Assembly: GCA_006739055.1 (NCBI GenBank)
Contig: AP019702.1
Coordinates: 496,501-560,500 of the forward strand
Length of the DNA: 64,000 nucleotides
Reading direction: 5' to 3'
Origin: Allostella vacuolata
GTDB taxonomy: Bacteria; Pseudomonadota; Alphaproteobacteria; ATCC43930; Allostellaceae
The notes beneath the pieces are model-generated. The model saw nothing but the letters and a program-made list of their open reading frames with translations. It had not been told where the DNA came from and made no database searches. The position numbers and the translations under genes were made by a program. Below are positions 16,101 through 26,756 of this stretch, in pieces (positions within the stretch are counted from its first letter, which is position 1; each line of letters starts with the position of its first letter).

Positions 16101-17539
16101 TGGAGATCGCGGCCGGCGACCTTGCCCGGGCGGACGGCTTCGCCTACCGCACGGCGGTCGGCCAGGTGATGACGGCACCGCTCGTCACCGCGTCGCCCGA
16201 TTGCACGCTGGGCGACGCGGCCCGGCGGATGGCCGGCCTGGGGATCAGCGCGCTGGTCGTCGCCGATCCCGGGCCGGTCGGCATCGTCACCGAACGCGAC
16301 CTGCTGCGCCGGGTCGGCGACCAGGGCGGCGCTGCCCTGGCCCTGCCGTTGCGCCGGATCATGTCGACGCCCCTGCACACCGTGCGCGCCGACGCCCTGG
16401 TCGCCACCGCGCTCGGCCGCATGGACCGGCTCGCCATCCGCCACCTGATGGTGGTCGATGCCGCCGGCCAGCCGGCGGGCATGGTCTCGGCGCGGGCGCT
16501 GCTGCGCCTCCGGGCGCGGGATTCCCTGGTCGTCGGCGACAGCATCGCCGCGGCGGCGGATGTCGAGGCGCTGCGGGACGCGCGCGCGCGGGTCCCTCTG
16601 CTCGCCGCCGCGCTGCGCCGGGACGGGGCGCCGGCACTGGACGTGGTCTCCGCGATCGCGGCCACGGTCCGGGAATCGACGGCGCGCGCGGCGGAACTGG
16701 CCGTGGCGGCGATGCGGGAAGCCCACGGCCCGGCCCCGGCGGCCTGGTGCCTGCTGGTTCTCGGATCGGGCGGCCGCGGCGAGAGCCTGCTGGTGCCGGA
16801 CCAGGACAATGCCCTGATCCATGCCGGTTGCGAGGATGACGACGCCTGGTTCGCCGAGCTCGGCCGGCGGATCGCCGACATCCTGGACGCGGCCGGCCTG
16901 CCCTACTGCCAGGGCGGGATCATGGCCCGCGAGGCGCGCTGGCGGCACGACCGCGACGGGTGGCGCCGGACGGTCGACGGCTGGCTGCGGGACAAGGACG
17001 GCGGGGCGCTGCTCGATGCCGACATCTTCTTCGACTTTCGCCCGGTCGCCGGCGACGGGGAACTGGCCCGGGGGCTGCGCGCCGAGGCGACCGCGGCGGC
17101 CGCGCGATCACCGCTCTTCCTGCGGCTGCTGGCCGACCACGTCGCCGGTCTGCGCCCGCCGCTCGGCATCTTCGGCCGCATCCTGGCCCCGTCGGGCGGC
17201 CTCGACCTCAAGAAGGCCGGCACCATGCCGGTCGTGGCGGCCGCGCGCACGCTCGCCCTGGCGGCGGGGTCGGATGCCGTCGGCACGCCGGAGCGCCTGG
17301 CGGCGGCGGTCGCCGACGGCCGGATGGTGGACGAGGATCGGGCGATCCTGCTGGAATCCTTCGAGACGGTGCTGGGCATCCTGCTCGACCGGCAGCTGGC
17401 CGCGATCGCCGAAGGGCGGCAGCCGGGCAACCGCATCGTGCCCTCGCAGCTGGACCGCCATCGCCGCGCCGCCCTGCGGCAAGCCCTGCGCTCCCTGGCT
17501 CCCCTGCCGGAGATGGTGGCGGGCGGCATCGCCCGGTAG
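16100..17539 (+). CDS. CBS-pair and DUF294 nucleotidyltransferase-like protein
   Basis: 479 residues. Two CBS repeats (about 18-75 and 82-140; [20 protein letters not shown] starts the first) are followed by a DUF294 putative nucleotidyltransferase domain with LGSGGRGE near 217 and the paired acidic residues in VPDQDNAL, then the DUF294 C-terminal helical domain ([19 protein letters not shown]). CBS pairs sense adenine nucleotides; DUF294 resembles GlnD/GlnE-type transferases. The start is coupled to the exonuclease stop. Frequently found next to VC_2705-type symporters, so it is a likely regulator of carboxylate uptake. Confidence 0.9.
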   Translation: MEIAAGDLARADGFAYRTAVGQVMTAPLVTASPDCTLGDAARRMAGLGISALVVADPGPVGIVTERDLLRRVGDQGGAALALPLRRIMSTPLHTVRADALVATALGRMDRLAIRHLMVVDAAGQPAGMVSARALLRLRARDSLVVGDSIAAAADVEALRDARARVPLLAAALRRDGAPALDVVSAIAATVRESTARAAELAVAAMREAHGPAPAAWCLLVLGSGGRGESLLVPDQDNALIHAGCEDDDAWFAELGRRIADILDAAGLPYCQGGIMAREARWRHDRDGWRRTVDGWLRDKDGGALLDADIFFDFRPVAGDGELARGLRAEATAAAARSPLFLRLLADHVAGLRPPLGIFGRILAPSGGLDLKKAGTMPVVAAARTLALAAGSDAVGTPERLAAAVADGRMVDEDRAILLESFETVLGILLDRQLAAIAEGRQPGNRIVPSQLDRHRRAALRQALRSLAPLPEMVAGGIAR

Positions 17540-17553
17540 TGCGGCCCCGTGGA

Positions 17554-17583
17554 TTGCCGCCGGACCGTCCGATAGGCTAGAGA
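17554..17583 (+). promoter_or_regulatory. Weak candidate promoter for kup
   Basis: TTGCCG (17554-17559), 18 bases, TAGAGA (17578-17583), about 108 bases before the kup ATG. Only moderate agreement with consensus. No riboswitch-like conserved structure could be recognised in the rest of the leader. Confidence 0.3.
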
Positions 17584-17691
17584 CCGCGACGGCGGGAGAA
17601 TGGGGGCCGGCTGCAGGCGCCATGGCTCCTCCCTCCGCCAGCGAGGACAGATGGTCTTGTATCCGTTTGCTTCCGACCGCCGGGGTCGGCC

Positions 17692-19572
17692 ATGAAGAGC
17701 CCTGCGCCCGACGCCCCAGGCCGGTCCGTCCTCAAGCTGATGCTGGGGGCGATCGGCGTCGTCTACGGCGACATCGGCACCAGCCCGCTCTATGTGATGA
17801 AGGAGAGCTTCGCCGGCGCCCATCCGCTGGCGCTCGACGAGGCCCATGTGTTCGGCGTCCTGTCGCTCATCTTCTGGTCGGTGACCGCGATCGTCACCGT
17901 GAAGTACCTCGCCTTCATGATGCGCGCCGACAACAACGGCGAGGGCGGCAGCCTGGCCCTGCTGGCGCTGGTCACCCGCATCGTCGGCGGCCGGCGGCGC
18001 TCCTTCCTCATCACCGTGCTCGGCATCTTCGCGGCCGCCCTCTTCTATGGCGACAGCATGCTGACGCCCGCCATCTCGGTCCTGAGCGCGGTCGAGGGGC
18101 TGGAATTCGCGGTGCCGGCCGCCCGCCACTACGTCATCCCGATCACGCTGGGGATCCTGATCGCGCTCTTCCTGATCCAGGCCAAGGGCACGGCCAGCGT
18201 GGGCGCGCTGTTCGGGCCGGTCATGGGCGTGTGGTTCCTGCTGCTGGCGATCCTGGGCGTGGTCAACCTCGCCGCCCGGCCGGGGATCCTGCTCGCGCTC
18301 GATCCGCGCTACGCGATCGACTTCTTCGTCATCGACGGCGGGAAGGCGTTCCTGGCGCTCGGTTCGGTCTTCCTGGCGCTGACCGGGGCCGAGGCGCTCT
18401 ATGCCGACATGGGCCATTTCGGCAAGCGGCCGATCCGGCTCGCCTGGCTCACCCTGATGCTGCCTGCCCTGATGCTGAACTACATGGGGCAGGGCGCCCT
18501 GCTGCTGACCGACCCGGCCGCCGTGGCCAACCCCTTCTACAGCATGGCCCCTGCCTGGGCCGTGCTGCCGATGGTGGCGATGGCGACGATGGCCGCGGTG
18601 ATCGCCTCGCAGGCGGTGATCTCGGGCGCCTTCTCGGTGACCCGGCAGGCGATCCAGCTCGGCTACCTGCCGAGGATGCGCATCATCCATACTTCCGCAC
18701 GCGAGATCGGGCAGGTCTACGTGCCGTTCGTCAACTGGATGCTGCTGGCCTTCATCGTCGCTCTGGTGCTGGGCTTCCGTTCCTCGAACAACCTGGCGGC
18801 GGCCTACGGGGTCGCCGTCAACGGCACCATGGCGATCGATTCGATCCTGCTGATGGCGGTGGTCGTCCTGAAATGGCGCTGGAGCCTGCCCAAGGCGCTG
18901 GCGCTCGGTGCCATGCTGCTGGTGGTCGACCTCGCCTTCTTCATCTCGAACGCGACCAAGATCCCCTATGGCGGCTGGTTCCCGCTGGTCGTCGGGCTGG
19001 TGGTGTTCGTCCTGCTGACCACCTGGAAGAAGGGCCGCGGCCTGCTGGCGGTCCAGGTCCAGTCCGACGCCATGCCGGTCGATGCCTTCCTGAAGTCCGC
19101 GCGCAAGCGGCTGCAGCGGGTGGGCGGCACCGCGGTGTTCCTCACCCACAACATCGACGGCGTGCCGTCGGCCCTGCTGCACAACTGCAAGCACAACAAG
19201 GTGCTGCACGAGCGCGTCCTGCTGATGACGGTGATGGTGGAGGAGGTGCCGCACATCGACGTGCGCGCGCAGCTGGAGGTGAAGGTGCTGGCGCCGGACT
19301 TCTATCGCGTCTTCCTGCGCTACGGCTTCCAGGACGACCCGGACGTGCCCGAGGCGCTGGCCCGCAGCGACGAGTTCGGCCCGACCTTCAACATCCTCGA
19401 CACCTCCTTCTTCCTCAGCCGCGAGACGATCATTCCCGGCGACCGGCCGGGCATGTCCCTGTGGCGCGAGCACCTGTTCTCCTGGATGGCGCGCAACGCG
19501 GCGACGTCGATGGATTTCTTCCAGATACCGCCCAACCGGGTGGTGGAACTGGGCACGCAGGTGGAGATCTAG
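17692..19572 (+). CDS. kup: KUP family potassium transporter
   Basis: 626 residues, the normal Kup length, with about 12 membrane helices in the first 430 residues and a C-terminal cytoplasmic domain. The family signature [13 protein letters not shown] lies at residues 22-34, and [13 protein letters not shown] follows in helix 6. Kup takes up K+ with protons through the inner membrane. It appears to be a single gene; ettA starts 131 bases later, and the gap contains a 12-bp tandem repeat. Confidence 0.96.
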   Translation: MKSPAPDAPGRSVLKLMLGAIGVVYGDIGTSPLYVMKESFAGAHPLALDEAHVFGVLSLIFWSVTAIVTVKYLAFMMRADNNGEGGSLALLALVTRIVGGRRRSFLITVLGIFAAALFYGDSMLTPAISVLSAVEGLEFAVPAARHYVIPITLGILIALFLIQAKGTASVGALFGPVMGVWFLLLAILGVVNLAARPGILLALDPRYAIDFFVIDGGKAFLALGSVFLALTGAEALYADMGHFGKRPIRLAWLTLMLPALMLNYMGQGALLLTDPAAVANPFYSMAPAWAVLPMVAMATMAAVIASQAVISGAFSVTRQAIQLGYLPRMRIIHTSAREIGQVYVPFVNWMLLAFIVALVLGFRSSNNLAAAYGVAVNGTMAIDSILLMAVVVLKWRWSLPKALALGAMLLVVDLAFFISNATKIPYGGWFPLVVGLVVFVLLTTWKKGRGLLAVQVQSDAMPVDAFLKSARKRLQRVGGTAVFLTHNIDGVPSALLHNCKHNKVLHERVLLMTVMVEEVPHIDVRAQLEVKVLAPDFYRVFLRYGFQDDPDVPEALARSDEFGPTFNILDTSFFLSRETIIPGDRPGMSLWREHLFSWMARNAATSMDFFQIPPNRVVELGTQVEI

Positions 19573-19614
19573 CCGGCGCGCTCGCTTCGCAGGCGACCGC
19601 ATCGAGCCGGCCGC

Positions 19615-19638
19615 ATTGCACCGGGAATTGCACCGGGA
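19615..19638 (+). repeat. 12-bp tandem repeat, two copies, between kup and ettA
   Basis: ATTGCACCGGGA occurs twice in perfect tandem (19615-19626, 19627-19638). It may be a slippage duplication; no terminator-like stem is formed. Confidence 0.9.
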
Positions 19639-19703
19639 CTGGCCGATGGGTTAGAAACGCCGCCAATCCCGACCGTACCCGAGACTTCCCCCCGCGAGGA
19701 CGC

Positions 19704-21386
<1,683 letters not shown>

Positions 21387-21428
21387 CGGGGGGCGACGAT
21401 CGCCCGACGCGCGTCAGCCCCGGCTAAG

Positions 21429-21467
21429 GAGCGGCCGTTCGATTCGTCGAGCGGCCGCTCTCTTTTT
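21429..21467 (+). terminator. Intrinsic terminator of ettA
   Basis: GAGCGGCCG (21429-21437) pairs with CGGCCGCTC (21452-21460) around a 14-base loop, followed directly by TCTTTTT. A classic stem plus T-run 43 bases after the ettA stop. Confidence 0.85.
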
Positions 21468-21651
21468 CGCGCCCGCAGCATACGGAGCTTGGCCTCAAGC
21501 ATCGAAAATGGCAATGTTGTGGATAAGCCCTGCTTTTTCTGGGGTGATTGGGAATCGTGTGGCCGGTCGGCGGTTCATGGCTCTCGCGCGCGTCATTGCG
21601 CCGGGGCGGGGCCACCGGGGAAAACGGCTGCTGAAGCTGCTGGAGGGGATC

Positions 21652-21930
21652 ATGCGTCGTATTCTGATGGTCATGCTGCTGTGCCTGGTGCCGAGCCTGG
21701 CCTTCGCGCAGTCGCCCCCCTCGATCACCATCACCCCGCCCACGGTCACGACCAGCGACGGGCTGACCGTCAAGCAGCTGGCCGTGGTCGTCACGGCGGT
21801 CGCCGTCGGCGCGCTGGCCGGGCAATGGATCATCGGCAATGCGCTCGGCACCTGGATCGGCGCGGCCGCAGGCGGCGTGGCGGGCCTGTGGGTCTATGAC
21901 GAGTATGCGAACGAGATCGACGACCTCTAG
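21652..21930 (+). CDS. Small exported glycine-zipper-like protein
   Basis: 92 residues: a signal peptide (MRRILMVMLLCLVPSLAFAQ, cleavage after AFA), then a Thr/Pro-rich stretch, then one glycine-rich hydrophobic segment (about 47-78; GALAGQWIIGNALGTWIGAA) and an acidic tail. ATG 21652 is chosen because GGAGGGG precedes it and the signal peptide starts there. Upstream at 21551-21576 is an imperfect GGAAT-N17-GTT. Probably an envelope protein; family not recognised. Confidence 0.65.
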   Translation: MRRILMVMLLCLVPSLAFAQSPPSITITPPTVTTSDGLTVKQLAVVVTAVAVGALAGQWIIGNALGTWIGAAAGGVAGLWVYDEYANEIDDL

Positions 21931-22020
21931 CCCGCTGGGGCGGCGCGCCGCGGGCGGCGCCCGCCACGGCGGTTGGTGAGCAGCACGGGTGGGGCCGGGC
22001 AGTTTCGGGGGGTAGAGCCG

Positions 22021-24081
22021 ATGGCGACGGGATTTGCAAGGGCTGGCGCGACCCGACTGCGGGTGGTCGCTGCCGGCATGTCGGTGCTGGCCGGGATCCT
22101 CGTGGCGGCGCCCGGCGATGCCCGGGCCCAGCTCCTCAGCCAGCAGGTCCGCACCCTGAACGGCGAGATGAAGTCGCTGCGCGAGCAGGTCGACGGGCTC
22201 GGCCGGCAGCTCGAGGCGCGCGCCCAGGAACTGGCCGTACTCGGCATCGCCCGGCGCGAGGCCGACCAGTCGCTGCGCGACTGGTTCGCCGAGTCGATGC
22301 GGCGCACCGAGCGCGTGGAAGAGATGGTGGTCGCGGGCGACCGGCAGCTGGCAGTGGCCGCCGCCACCGCCGAGGCGACGCTGCGGACCCTGGTGCAGCA
22401 GATGGCCGAGCGGCTGGGCGGGCTGGAGAAGGGTCTGGCCGGGCTGGCCGCGGCCGGCCAGTCCGGGCTGGCGGAACTGGCCCAGCGCCTGGACCGGGAC
22501 GCCGCCGCCCGTGCCCGCGAGCAAGGCGAAACCTCGGCGCGCCTGGACGACCGCATCAACGAGGCCGTCGCGGCCCTCGGCCGGCAGACGGAGCGGATGG
22601 GGCAGGATGTCGCCGGCCGCTTCCAGGAACTGTCGGCCGTGGTGGCTTCGCTCCAGGCCCGGCTGGAACAGGCGGAGGCCGGCCTGGCCGCGCGGGTCGA
22701 GCGGCTGGAGCAGGGCGATGCCGAGCGCGAGCGGGCGTCGGCGGCCGCGGGCGCGGCGCTGAAGGAGCGGCTGGAGCAGGCGGCAGCCGTGCTGGCGTCG
22801 CGCGTCGAGCGGCTGGAGCAGGGCGATGCCGAGCGCGAGCGGGCGTCGGCGGCCGCGGGCGCGGCGCTGAAGGAGCGGCTGGAGCAGGCGGCGGCCGTGC
22901 TGGCGTCGCGGGTCGAGCGGCTGGAGCAGGGTGACGCCGAGCGCGGCCGGGCATCCGCCGCCGCGGGCGAGGCGCTCACGCAGCGGCTGGAGCAGACGGC
23001 AGCGGTCCTGGCCCAGCGGCTGGAACGCCTGGAGCAGGCCGAGGCCGGCCGAGCGGACAGCCCGACGGCGGTGGAAGTGGGCGCGCTGCACGACCGGATC
23101 GACCAGGCCACGGTGGCGCTCGCCGAGCGGCTGGAGCAGCTGGAGCGGGCCGACCGTACGCTCGGGCCGGCGCTGGCCGCGGCCGCATCCGAGGCGCGGG
23201 CGCTGATCGAGCAGGCACGGGCGGAATTCGGCGGCCGCATCGGCAGCCAGGGCGAGGCGCTGACCGAAGTCGCCCGCCGGGTCGAGCGTCTCGACCGGGA
23301 AGAGGTCGCGCGCGCCGAGCAGGTGGCGGCGGTGACCGCGGAGATCCAGTCGCTGGTCGAGCGCACCCGCACCGCCCTCGCCCAGCGGATCGACGGGATC
23401 GATCGCAAGGCGGCCGGCCAGGCCGAGGCGATGGAGGCAGCGGCGGCCGAGCTTCGCCGGTCCCTGACCCAGGTCGCGGGGGAGCTGGCGCAGCGGGTCG
23501 ACCGTGTCGAGCAGGAGACGGCGGCCGCGTCCCAGCAGCGCGCGACCATGAGCGACGCCCGGCTGGAGCGGTTGCTCGGGGCTTCGGTGCACCTGTCGGC
23601 GATCGCCCAGACGGCGCGGCCCTTCGCCCGCGAACTGGCCTATGTTCGGCAGATCGGCGAGGGCGTGCGCGGGGTCGAGGGGCCCATCAACGAGTTGCTG
23701 GTGCATGCCGCGCGCGGCGCGCCGACGATCGTCGACCTGCGCCATTCGTTCGAGTCGCTTGCGCCTGCGGTGGTCGCGCGCTCCGTCGCCCGCGACGAGG
23801 GATGGACCGGTACCGCCCGCCGCTGGGCGGTGGAAGCGGGCTCCCGCTTCGGGGTCGTCGACGCCCCGCCGCCGACCGCGGCGCGGGCCGCCGTGCAGAA
23901 CGCCGAGCTGCATCTGGCGCGCGGCCAGCTGGCCCAGGCCGTGGCGGCGCTGGCGCCGCTCGATGCCGCCGCGCTCAGCCAGGCCGCCACCTGGATCATC
24001 CATGCCCGCTCGCGCATCGCGATCGACCAGGCCGCGACCGAACTCGTCAACCGGGTGATGGCCCAGGTCCTGACCCGCTGA
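22021..24081 (+). CDS. Large coiled-coil envelope protein with mitofilin-like C-terminus
   Basis: 686 residues: an N-terminal signal or anchor (about 12-37, ending GDARAQ), then some 480 residues of heptad-rich coiled coil, then a helical C-terminal domain (about 520-686). Residues 226-333 hold three tandem 36-residue repeats (VERLEQGDAERERASAA...). The end (AELHLARGQLAQAVAALAPLD...) resembles the C-terminal domain of alphaproteobacterial mitofilin homologues, here by pattern only. ATG 22021 is preferred over the TTG at 21973. Probably a periplasmic scaffold facing the inner membrane. Function not established. Confidence 0.65.
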   Translation: MATGFARAGATRLRVVAAGMSVLAGILVAAPGDARAQLLSQQVRTLNGEMKSLREQVDGLGRQLEARAQELAVLGIARREADQSLRDWFAESMRRTERVEEMVVAGDRQLAVAAATAEATLRTLVQQMAERLGGLEKGLAGLAAAGQSGLAELAQRLDRDAAARAREQGETSARLDDRINEAVAALGRQTERMGQDVAGRFQELSAVVASLQARLEQAEAGLAARVERLEQGDAERERASAAAGAALKERLEQAAAVLASRVERLEQGDAERERASAAAGAALKERLEQAAAVLASRVERLEQGDAERGRASAAAGEALTQRLEQTAAVLAQRLERLEQAEAGRADSPTAVEVGALHDRIDQATVALAERLEQLERADRTLGPALAAAASEARALIEQARAEFGGRIGSQGEALTEVARRVERLDREEVARAEQVAAVTAEIQSLVERTRTALAQRIDGIDRKAAGQAEAMEAAAAELRRSLTQVAGELAQRVDRVEQETAAASQQRATMSDARLERLLGASVHLSAIAQTARPFARELAYVRQIGEGVRGVEGPINELLVHAARGAPTIVDLRHSFESLAPAVVARSVARDEGWTGTARRWAVEAGSRFGVVDAPPPTAARAAVQNAELHLARGQLAQAVAALAPLDAAALSQAATWIIHARSRIAIDQAATELVNRVMAQVLTR
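22696..23019 (+). repeat. 108-bp tandem repeat (36 codons), three copies
   Basis: Units at 22696-22803, 22804-22911 and 22912-23019. The first two differ at only a few bases; the third is more diverged. Each encodes one 36-residue coiled-coil block beginning VERLEQGDAER. The period is not a multiple of 21 (seven codons), so each added unit shifts the heptad register by one residue. Confidence 0.9.
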
Positions 24082-24130
24082 GTCCTGATCCCCCGACCCG
24101 CCGGGTCCTGATCCGCTGAGCGTCCGGCCG

Positions 24131-24544
24131 CTACTTCGCCTCGATGTGGAGGATGCCGGTCAGCCGCGAGTGGACGCCCGAGTAGCAGATGCCGGCGGTG
24201 AAGACGACGGCGACCATCACCAGCATGGCGGTCAGCAGGCTGCTGGCGCTGGCGAGGTCGACCACGCCCAGCTCCCACAGGAGCCAGCCCGCGGCCGAGC
24301 AGGCGGCCACCACCAGCGAGATGCCGAACAGGCCGATCATCCGCCAGGTCGAGACGACCAGCATGGCATAGATGCCGAGCAGGATGAGCCCGACCAGGAT
24401 CTTCAGCGGCAGTTCGCCCGCCTTCGGCAGCCAGTGGAAATAGGACACGCCGCTCGGGTTGTAGGCGGACAGCACGAAGAACAGGCTGAACAGGAACCGG
24501 ATCAGGATGCTGGTATAGTCGAAGCGGCCGCCGCCCATCGACAT
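24131..24544 (-). CDS. Four-helix membrane protein, DUF6524-like
   Basis: 137 residues with four hydrophobic segments (about 10-28, 47-64, 68-90, 98-120). The N-terminus (RFDYTSILIRFLFSLFFVLSAYNPSGVSYFHW) is the recognisable DUF6524 pattern: short inner-membrane proteins of unknown function. Start at the first ATG; a second in-frame ATG is two codons later. It lies 17 bases downstream of the mitofilin-like gene on the same strand. Confidence 0.7.
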   Translation of the reverse strand: MSMGGGRFDYTSILIRFLFSLFFVLSAYNPSGVSYFHWLPKAGELPLKILVGLILLGIYAMLVVSTWRMIGLFGISLVVAACSAAGWLLWELGVVDLASASSLLTAMLVMVAVVFTAGICYSGVHSRLTGILHIEAK

Positions 24545-24561
24545 CGTGGCGCCATCCCCTG

Positions 24562-25437
24562 CTAGCGGACGGAGGCCGGGAGTTCGGCCAGCGCCGTCCG
24601 CACCAGGATATCGATGGCCCGGGTCGCGTCGAGGCGCGCGCGGGCCGACTGCATCCAGGGTTCCATCGCCGCCGCCGCCGCGCCGGACAGGGCGCCCAGC
24701 GTCGCCACCGCGCCGGCCAGATCGTCCGCCGCCAGGCGTCGGTCCGCCTCCTGCAGGGCGACCGCGGTATCGGGCATGGTCAGGTCGTGGATCAGATAGC
24801 CGCTGCCGAAGGGGGCGGTGGACGCCATCCAGGTGACCATCTGCATCAGCGCCGGCACCGCGTCCGTCCCGGCTTCCGCCATCAGGGCATCATGGGCATG
24901 CCCGGCAAAGCGCAGGCGCAGCTGGCGCGCGGTCGGGATGCCGGTCGGCGCATGGCGGGCCAGCAACCGCAGCGCCATTGCATACTGGTCATCGCCGTTG
25001 GTGAGGCCGGTGACCACGGCCAGCTCGACCGCGAACGGCGTCGGCCGGGTGACGGCCGGCCGCAGCTGGGCGATCGCACCCGCCAGGGCGAGGCGGCGGA
25101 TATCGCCCGACGGCGCGACCGCAGTCGCCGCGGCATTGGCTGCCGCCAGCCGCCGGACCGTGGCCTCCAGTGCCTCGATACGGCCGGCGAGCGACGCGGT
25201 CTGATCCACGGCGGCGCGGGCGGCGCGGGCCGCGTCATGGGCGACGGCCGCCGCGGCCGCCGCGGCCGGTTCGGGCTGGCTGCGCAGCATCGGCACCCAG
25301 ATGGGCGAGGCGGCGGCCAGCACGAGCGCGGCCACGGCCGTGGCCATCGCCCAGCCGACGAGCCCGCGGCCGTTCGGCTGCTCGCGGCCCGAGGAATGGG
25401 CGCCGGCAATGTTTGCGTCGTTCGTCTCGGCCACCAT
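24562..25437 (-). CDS. Mitofilin-like (COG4223-type) inner-membrane protein
   Basis: 291 residues. A polar N-terminus and one membrane helix (about 27-47) are followed by a coiled-coil region (about 60-105) and a helical domain. The C-terminus (AADDLAGAVATLGALSGAAAAAMEPWMQSARARL) closely follows the pattern of alphaproteobacterial mitofilin-domain proteins, relatives of Mic60 that shape intracytoplasmic membranes. Normally such genes sit near hemC/hemD; here they do not. ATG 25437 is chosen for its GGGGGAGACGG ribosome binding site and family fit. Shorter than usual mitofilins (400 or more). Confidence 0.65.
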   Translation of the reverse strand: MVAETNDANIAGAHSSGREQPNGRGLVGWAMATAVAALVLAAASPIWVPMLRSQPEPAAAAAAAVAHDAARAARAAVDQTASLAGRIEALEATVRRLAAANAAATAVAPSGDIRRLALAGAIAQLRPAVTRPTPFAVELAVVTGLTNGDDQYAMALRLLARHAPTGIPTARQLRLRFAGHAHDALMAEAGTDAVPALMQMVTWMASTAPFGSGYLIHDLTMPDTAVALQEADRRLAADDLAGAVATLGALSGAAAAAMEPWMQSARARLDATRAIDILVRTALAELPASVR

Positions 25438-25561
25438 GATCCCGTCTCCCCCGATGCCCCCGGCATGGTTCCGCCCCGACATCATGGTCAAGCATAGCAT
25501 TTTCCAGGCCCGCATGCGATCGGGCCAATCTGCGTTTGCCAGCCGGTCCTGCCCCGGGCGG

Positions 25562-26650
25562 TCAGCGGCCGACCGCAGCCACCCGCTCAAGCTCGGCTTC
25601 CGCGCCGGCCGCCAGGGCATCGGCCAGGGTGCCGAGCATGCCGGCCAGCATCTCGCGCTCGATTTCGTCGACCAGTTCGCGCAGGTCGTGCTCCATCGTG
25701 TCGCGATGCAGCAGCTCGTCCCCGCGGTTGATCGCCCAGTCCAGCGTCCACACTGCGCCGAGCGCGCTGAAGAAGCCGAAGGTCGGCCCGGTCAGCGAGC
25801 CGACCCCGATCATGCTGCTCAGGGCGAAGGCGGAACCGGCCTCGGATATGCGGGCCATCAGGATCGCCAGGCGGGCGCCGAACGGCCGGGTCGAGCGCAG
25901 GAAGATGGTGTCGGCGGGGCCGATGCCCTCCAGCCGGTAGAGCGCCTGGATCGGGCTCGCCCCGTCGAGCGGCAGCCCGTCGCGGGTGCGCAGGCCGTCC
26001 TGGTCGCGCGCGTCGGCGATCCGGTGCGAGTCCGGCCCGGGGGCCGGCGGCTGCGTGTCCGTGGCAAGGCCGCACTGCTCGATCAGGAACCGCCGTACCG
26101 CGGCCCGCGAACGCAGCCGGGCGGTGCGCCACTCGATCTCCGCGATCGCCGCCGCGGCCTCCCACTCCGCCTGCAGGCGCTGCGGCAGCTCGGCCGGCCG
26201 GACCACCAGCGCATCGAAGCGGTCGAAGACGAAACGGCGCATCTCGTCGATCACCGCCGCGCGCACCGCCGGATCCCAGGGGGCCGCGCCGGCCTCGACC
26301 CCCGCCAGCAGCCCGCGGATCACCAGCTGGTAGGAGGTGACGTAGCTCTCGACCCAGCCATAGGCCCAGTCGCCATAGATCGGCACCCGCTGGCGGACGC
26401 CGCTGAATGCCAGCGACACCCCGGTTCCGAGCGCGCGGTGCACCACCTGCTCGGTGCGGGCCTGGTCGGCCGCGATTCGCGCCGACTCGGCGAGGCGGAA
26501 GTCGGCGATCGTCTCGGCCGGCGCGCGGCAGGCGGTTGCGGCGTCGGCCGCCCGCGCCGGCGCGGCGCCAGCCAGCACCGCGGCGGCGCATGCCAGCGCC
26601 ACCGTCAGCCGTCGCCAGCCCGCCGGGCGGCGCGGATGCTGCCCTGCCAT
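25562..26650 (-). CDS. Secreted or periplasmic protein of unknown function
   Basis: 362 residues. A signal peptide (GWRRLTVALACAAAVLAGAA, cleaved after ARA) is followed by a long helical region with many Ala, Arg and Glu residues, and near the C-terminus two weakly hydrophobic helices (about 265-310; SMIGVGSLTGPTFGFFSALG). Two cysteines (CRAP near the mature N-terminus and EQCGLA) could form a disulphide. ATG 26650 starts the signal peptide. No family recognised; probably envelope-associated like its neighbours. Confidence 0.65.
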   Translation of the reverse strand: MAGQHPRRPAGWRRLTVALACAAAVLAGAAPARAADAATACRAPAETIADFRLAESARIAADQARTEQVVHRALGTGVSLAFSGVRQRVPIYGDWAYGWVESYVTSYQLVIRGLLAGVEAGAAPWDPAVRAAVIDEMRRFVFDRFDALVVRPAELPQRLQAEWEAAAAIAEIEWRTARLRSRAAVRRFLIEQCGLATDTQPPAPGPDSHRIADARDQDGLRTRDGLPLDGASPIQALYRLEGIGPADTIFLRSTRPFGARLAILMARISEAGSAFALSSMIGVGSLTGPTFGFFSALGAVWTLDWAINRGDELLHRDTMEHDLRELVDEIEREMLAGMLGTLADALAAGAEAELERVAAVGR

Positions 26651-26675
26651 CGCCTTCGACTCGTGATTCCAGCAC

Positions 26676-26697
26676 ATCGCCCTATGATCGCCCTATG
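26676..26697 (+). repeat. 11-bp tandem repeat in a divergent intergenic region
   Basis: ATCGCCCTATG occurs twice in tandem (26676-26686, 26687-26697) followed by a further ATCG. It lies in the 106-base gap between divergent genes and could influence either promoter. Confidence 0.85.
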
Positions 26698-26756
26698 ATC
26701 GGCCGCCCGCGAACGGATTCCGGCAGGCGCCCGCCCCCGATGCACCGGGGCCGGCG

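Noticed and set aside
17540-17691. Possible riboswitch in the kup leader
   Set aside because: The 150-base leader shows no conserved c-di-AMP or other riboswitch core that I can recognise.
16821-19703. Very long rightward open frame before ettA in the same frame
   Set aside because: It overlaps the CBS/DUF294 and kup genes in another frame and has no recognisable protein character; high GC content leaves frames open.
21551-21576. GGAATC-N16-GTTC before the small glycine-zipper gene as an EcfG promoter
   Set aside because: The -35 has GGAAT instead of GGAAC and the -10 flank differs from the good sites; kept only as a remark.
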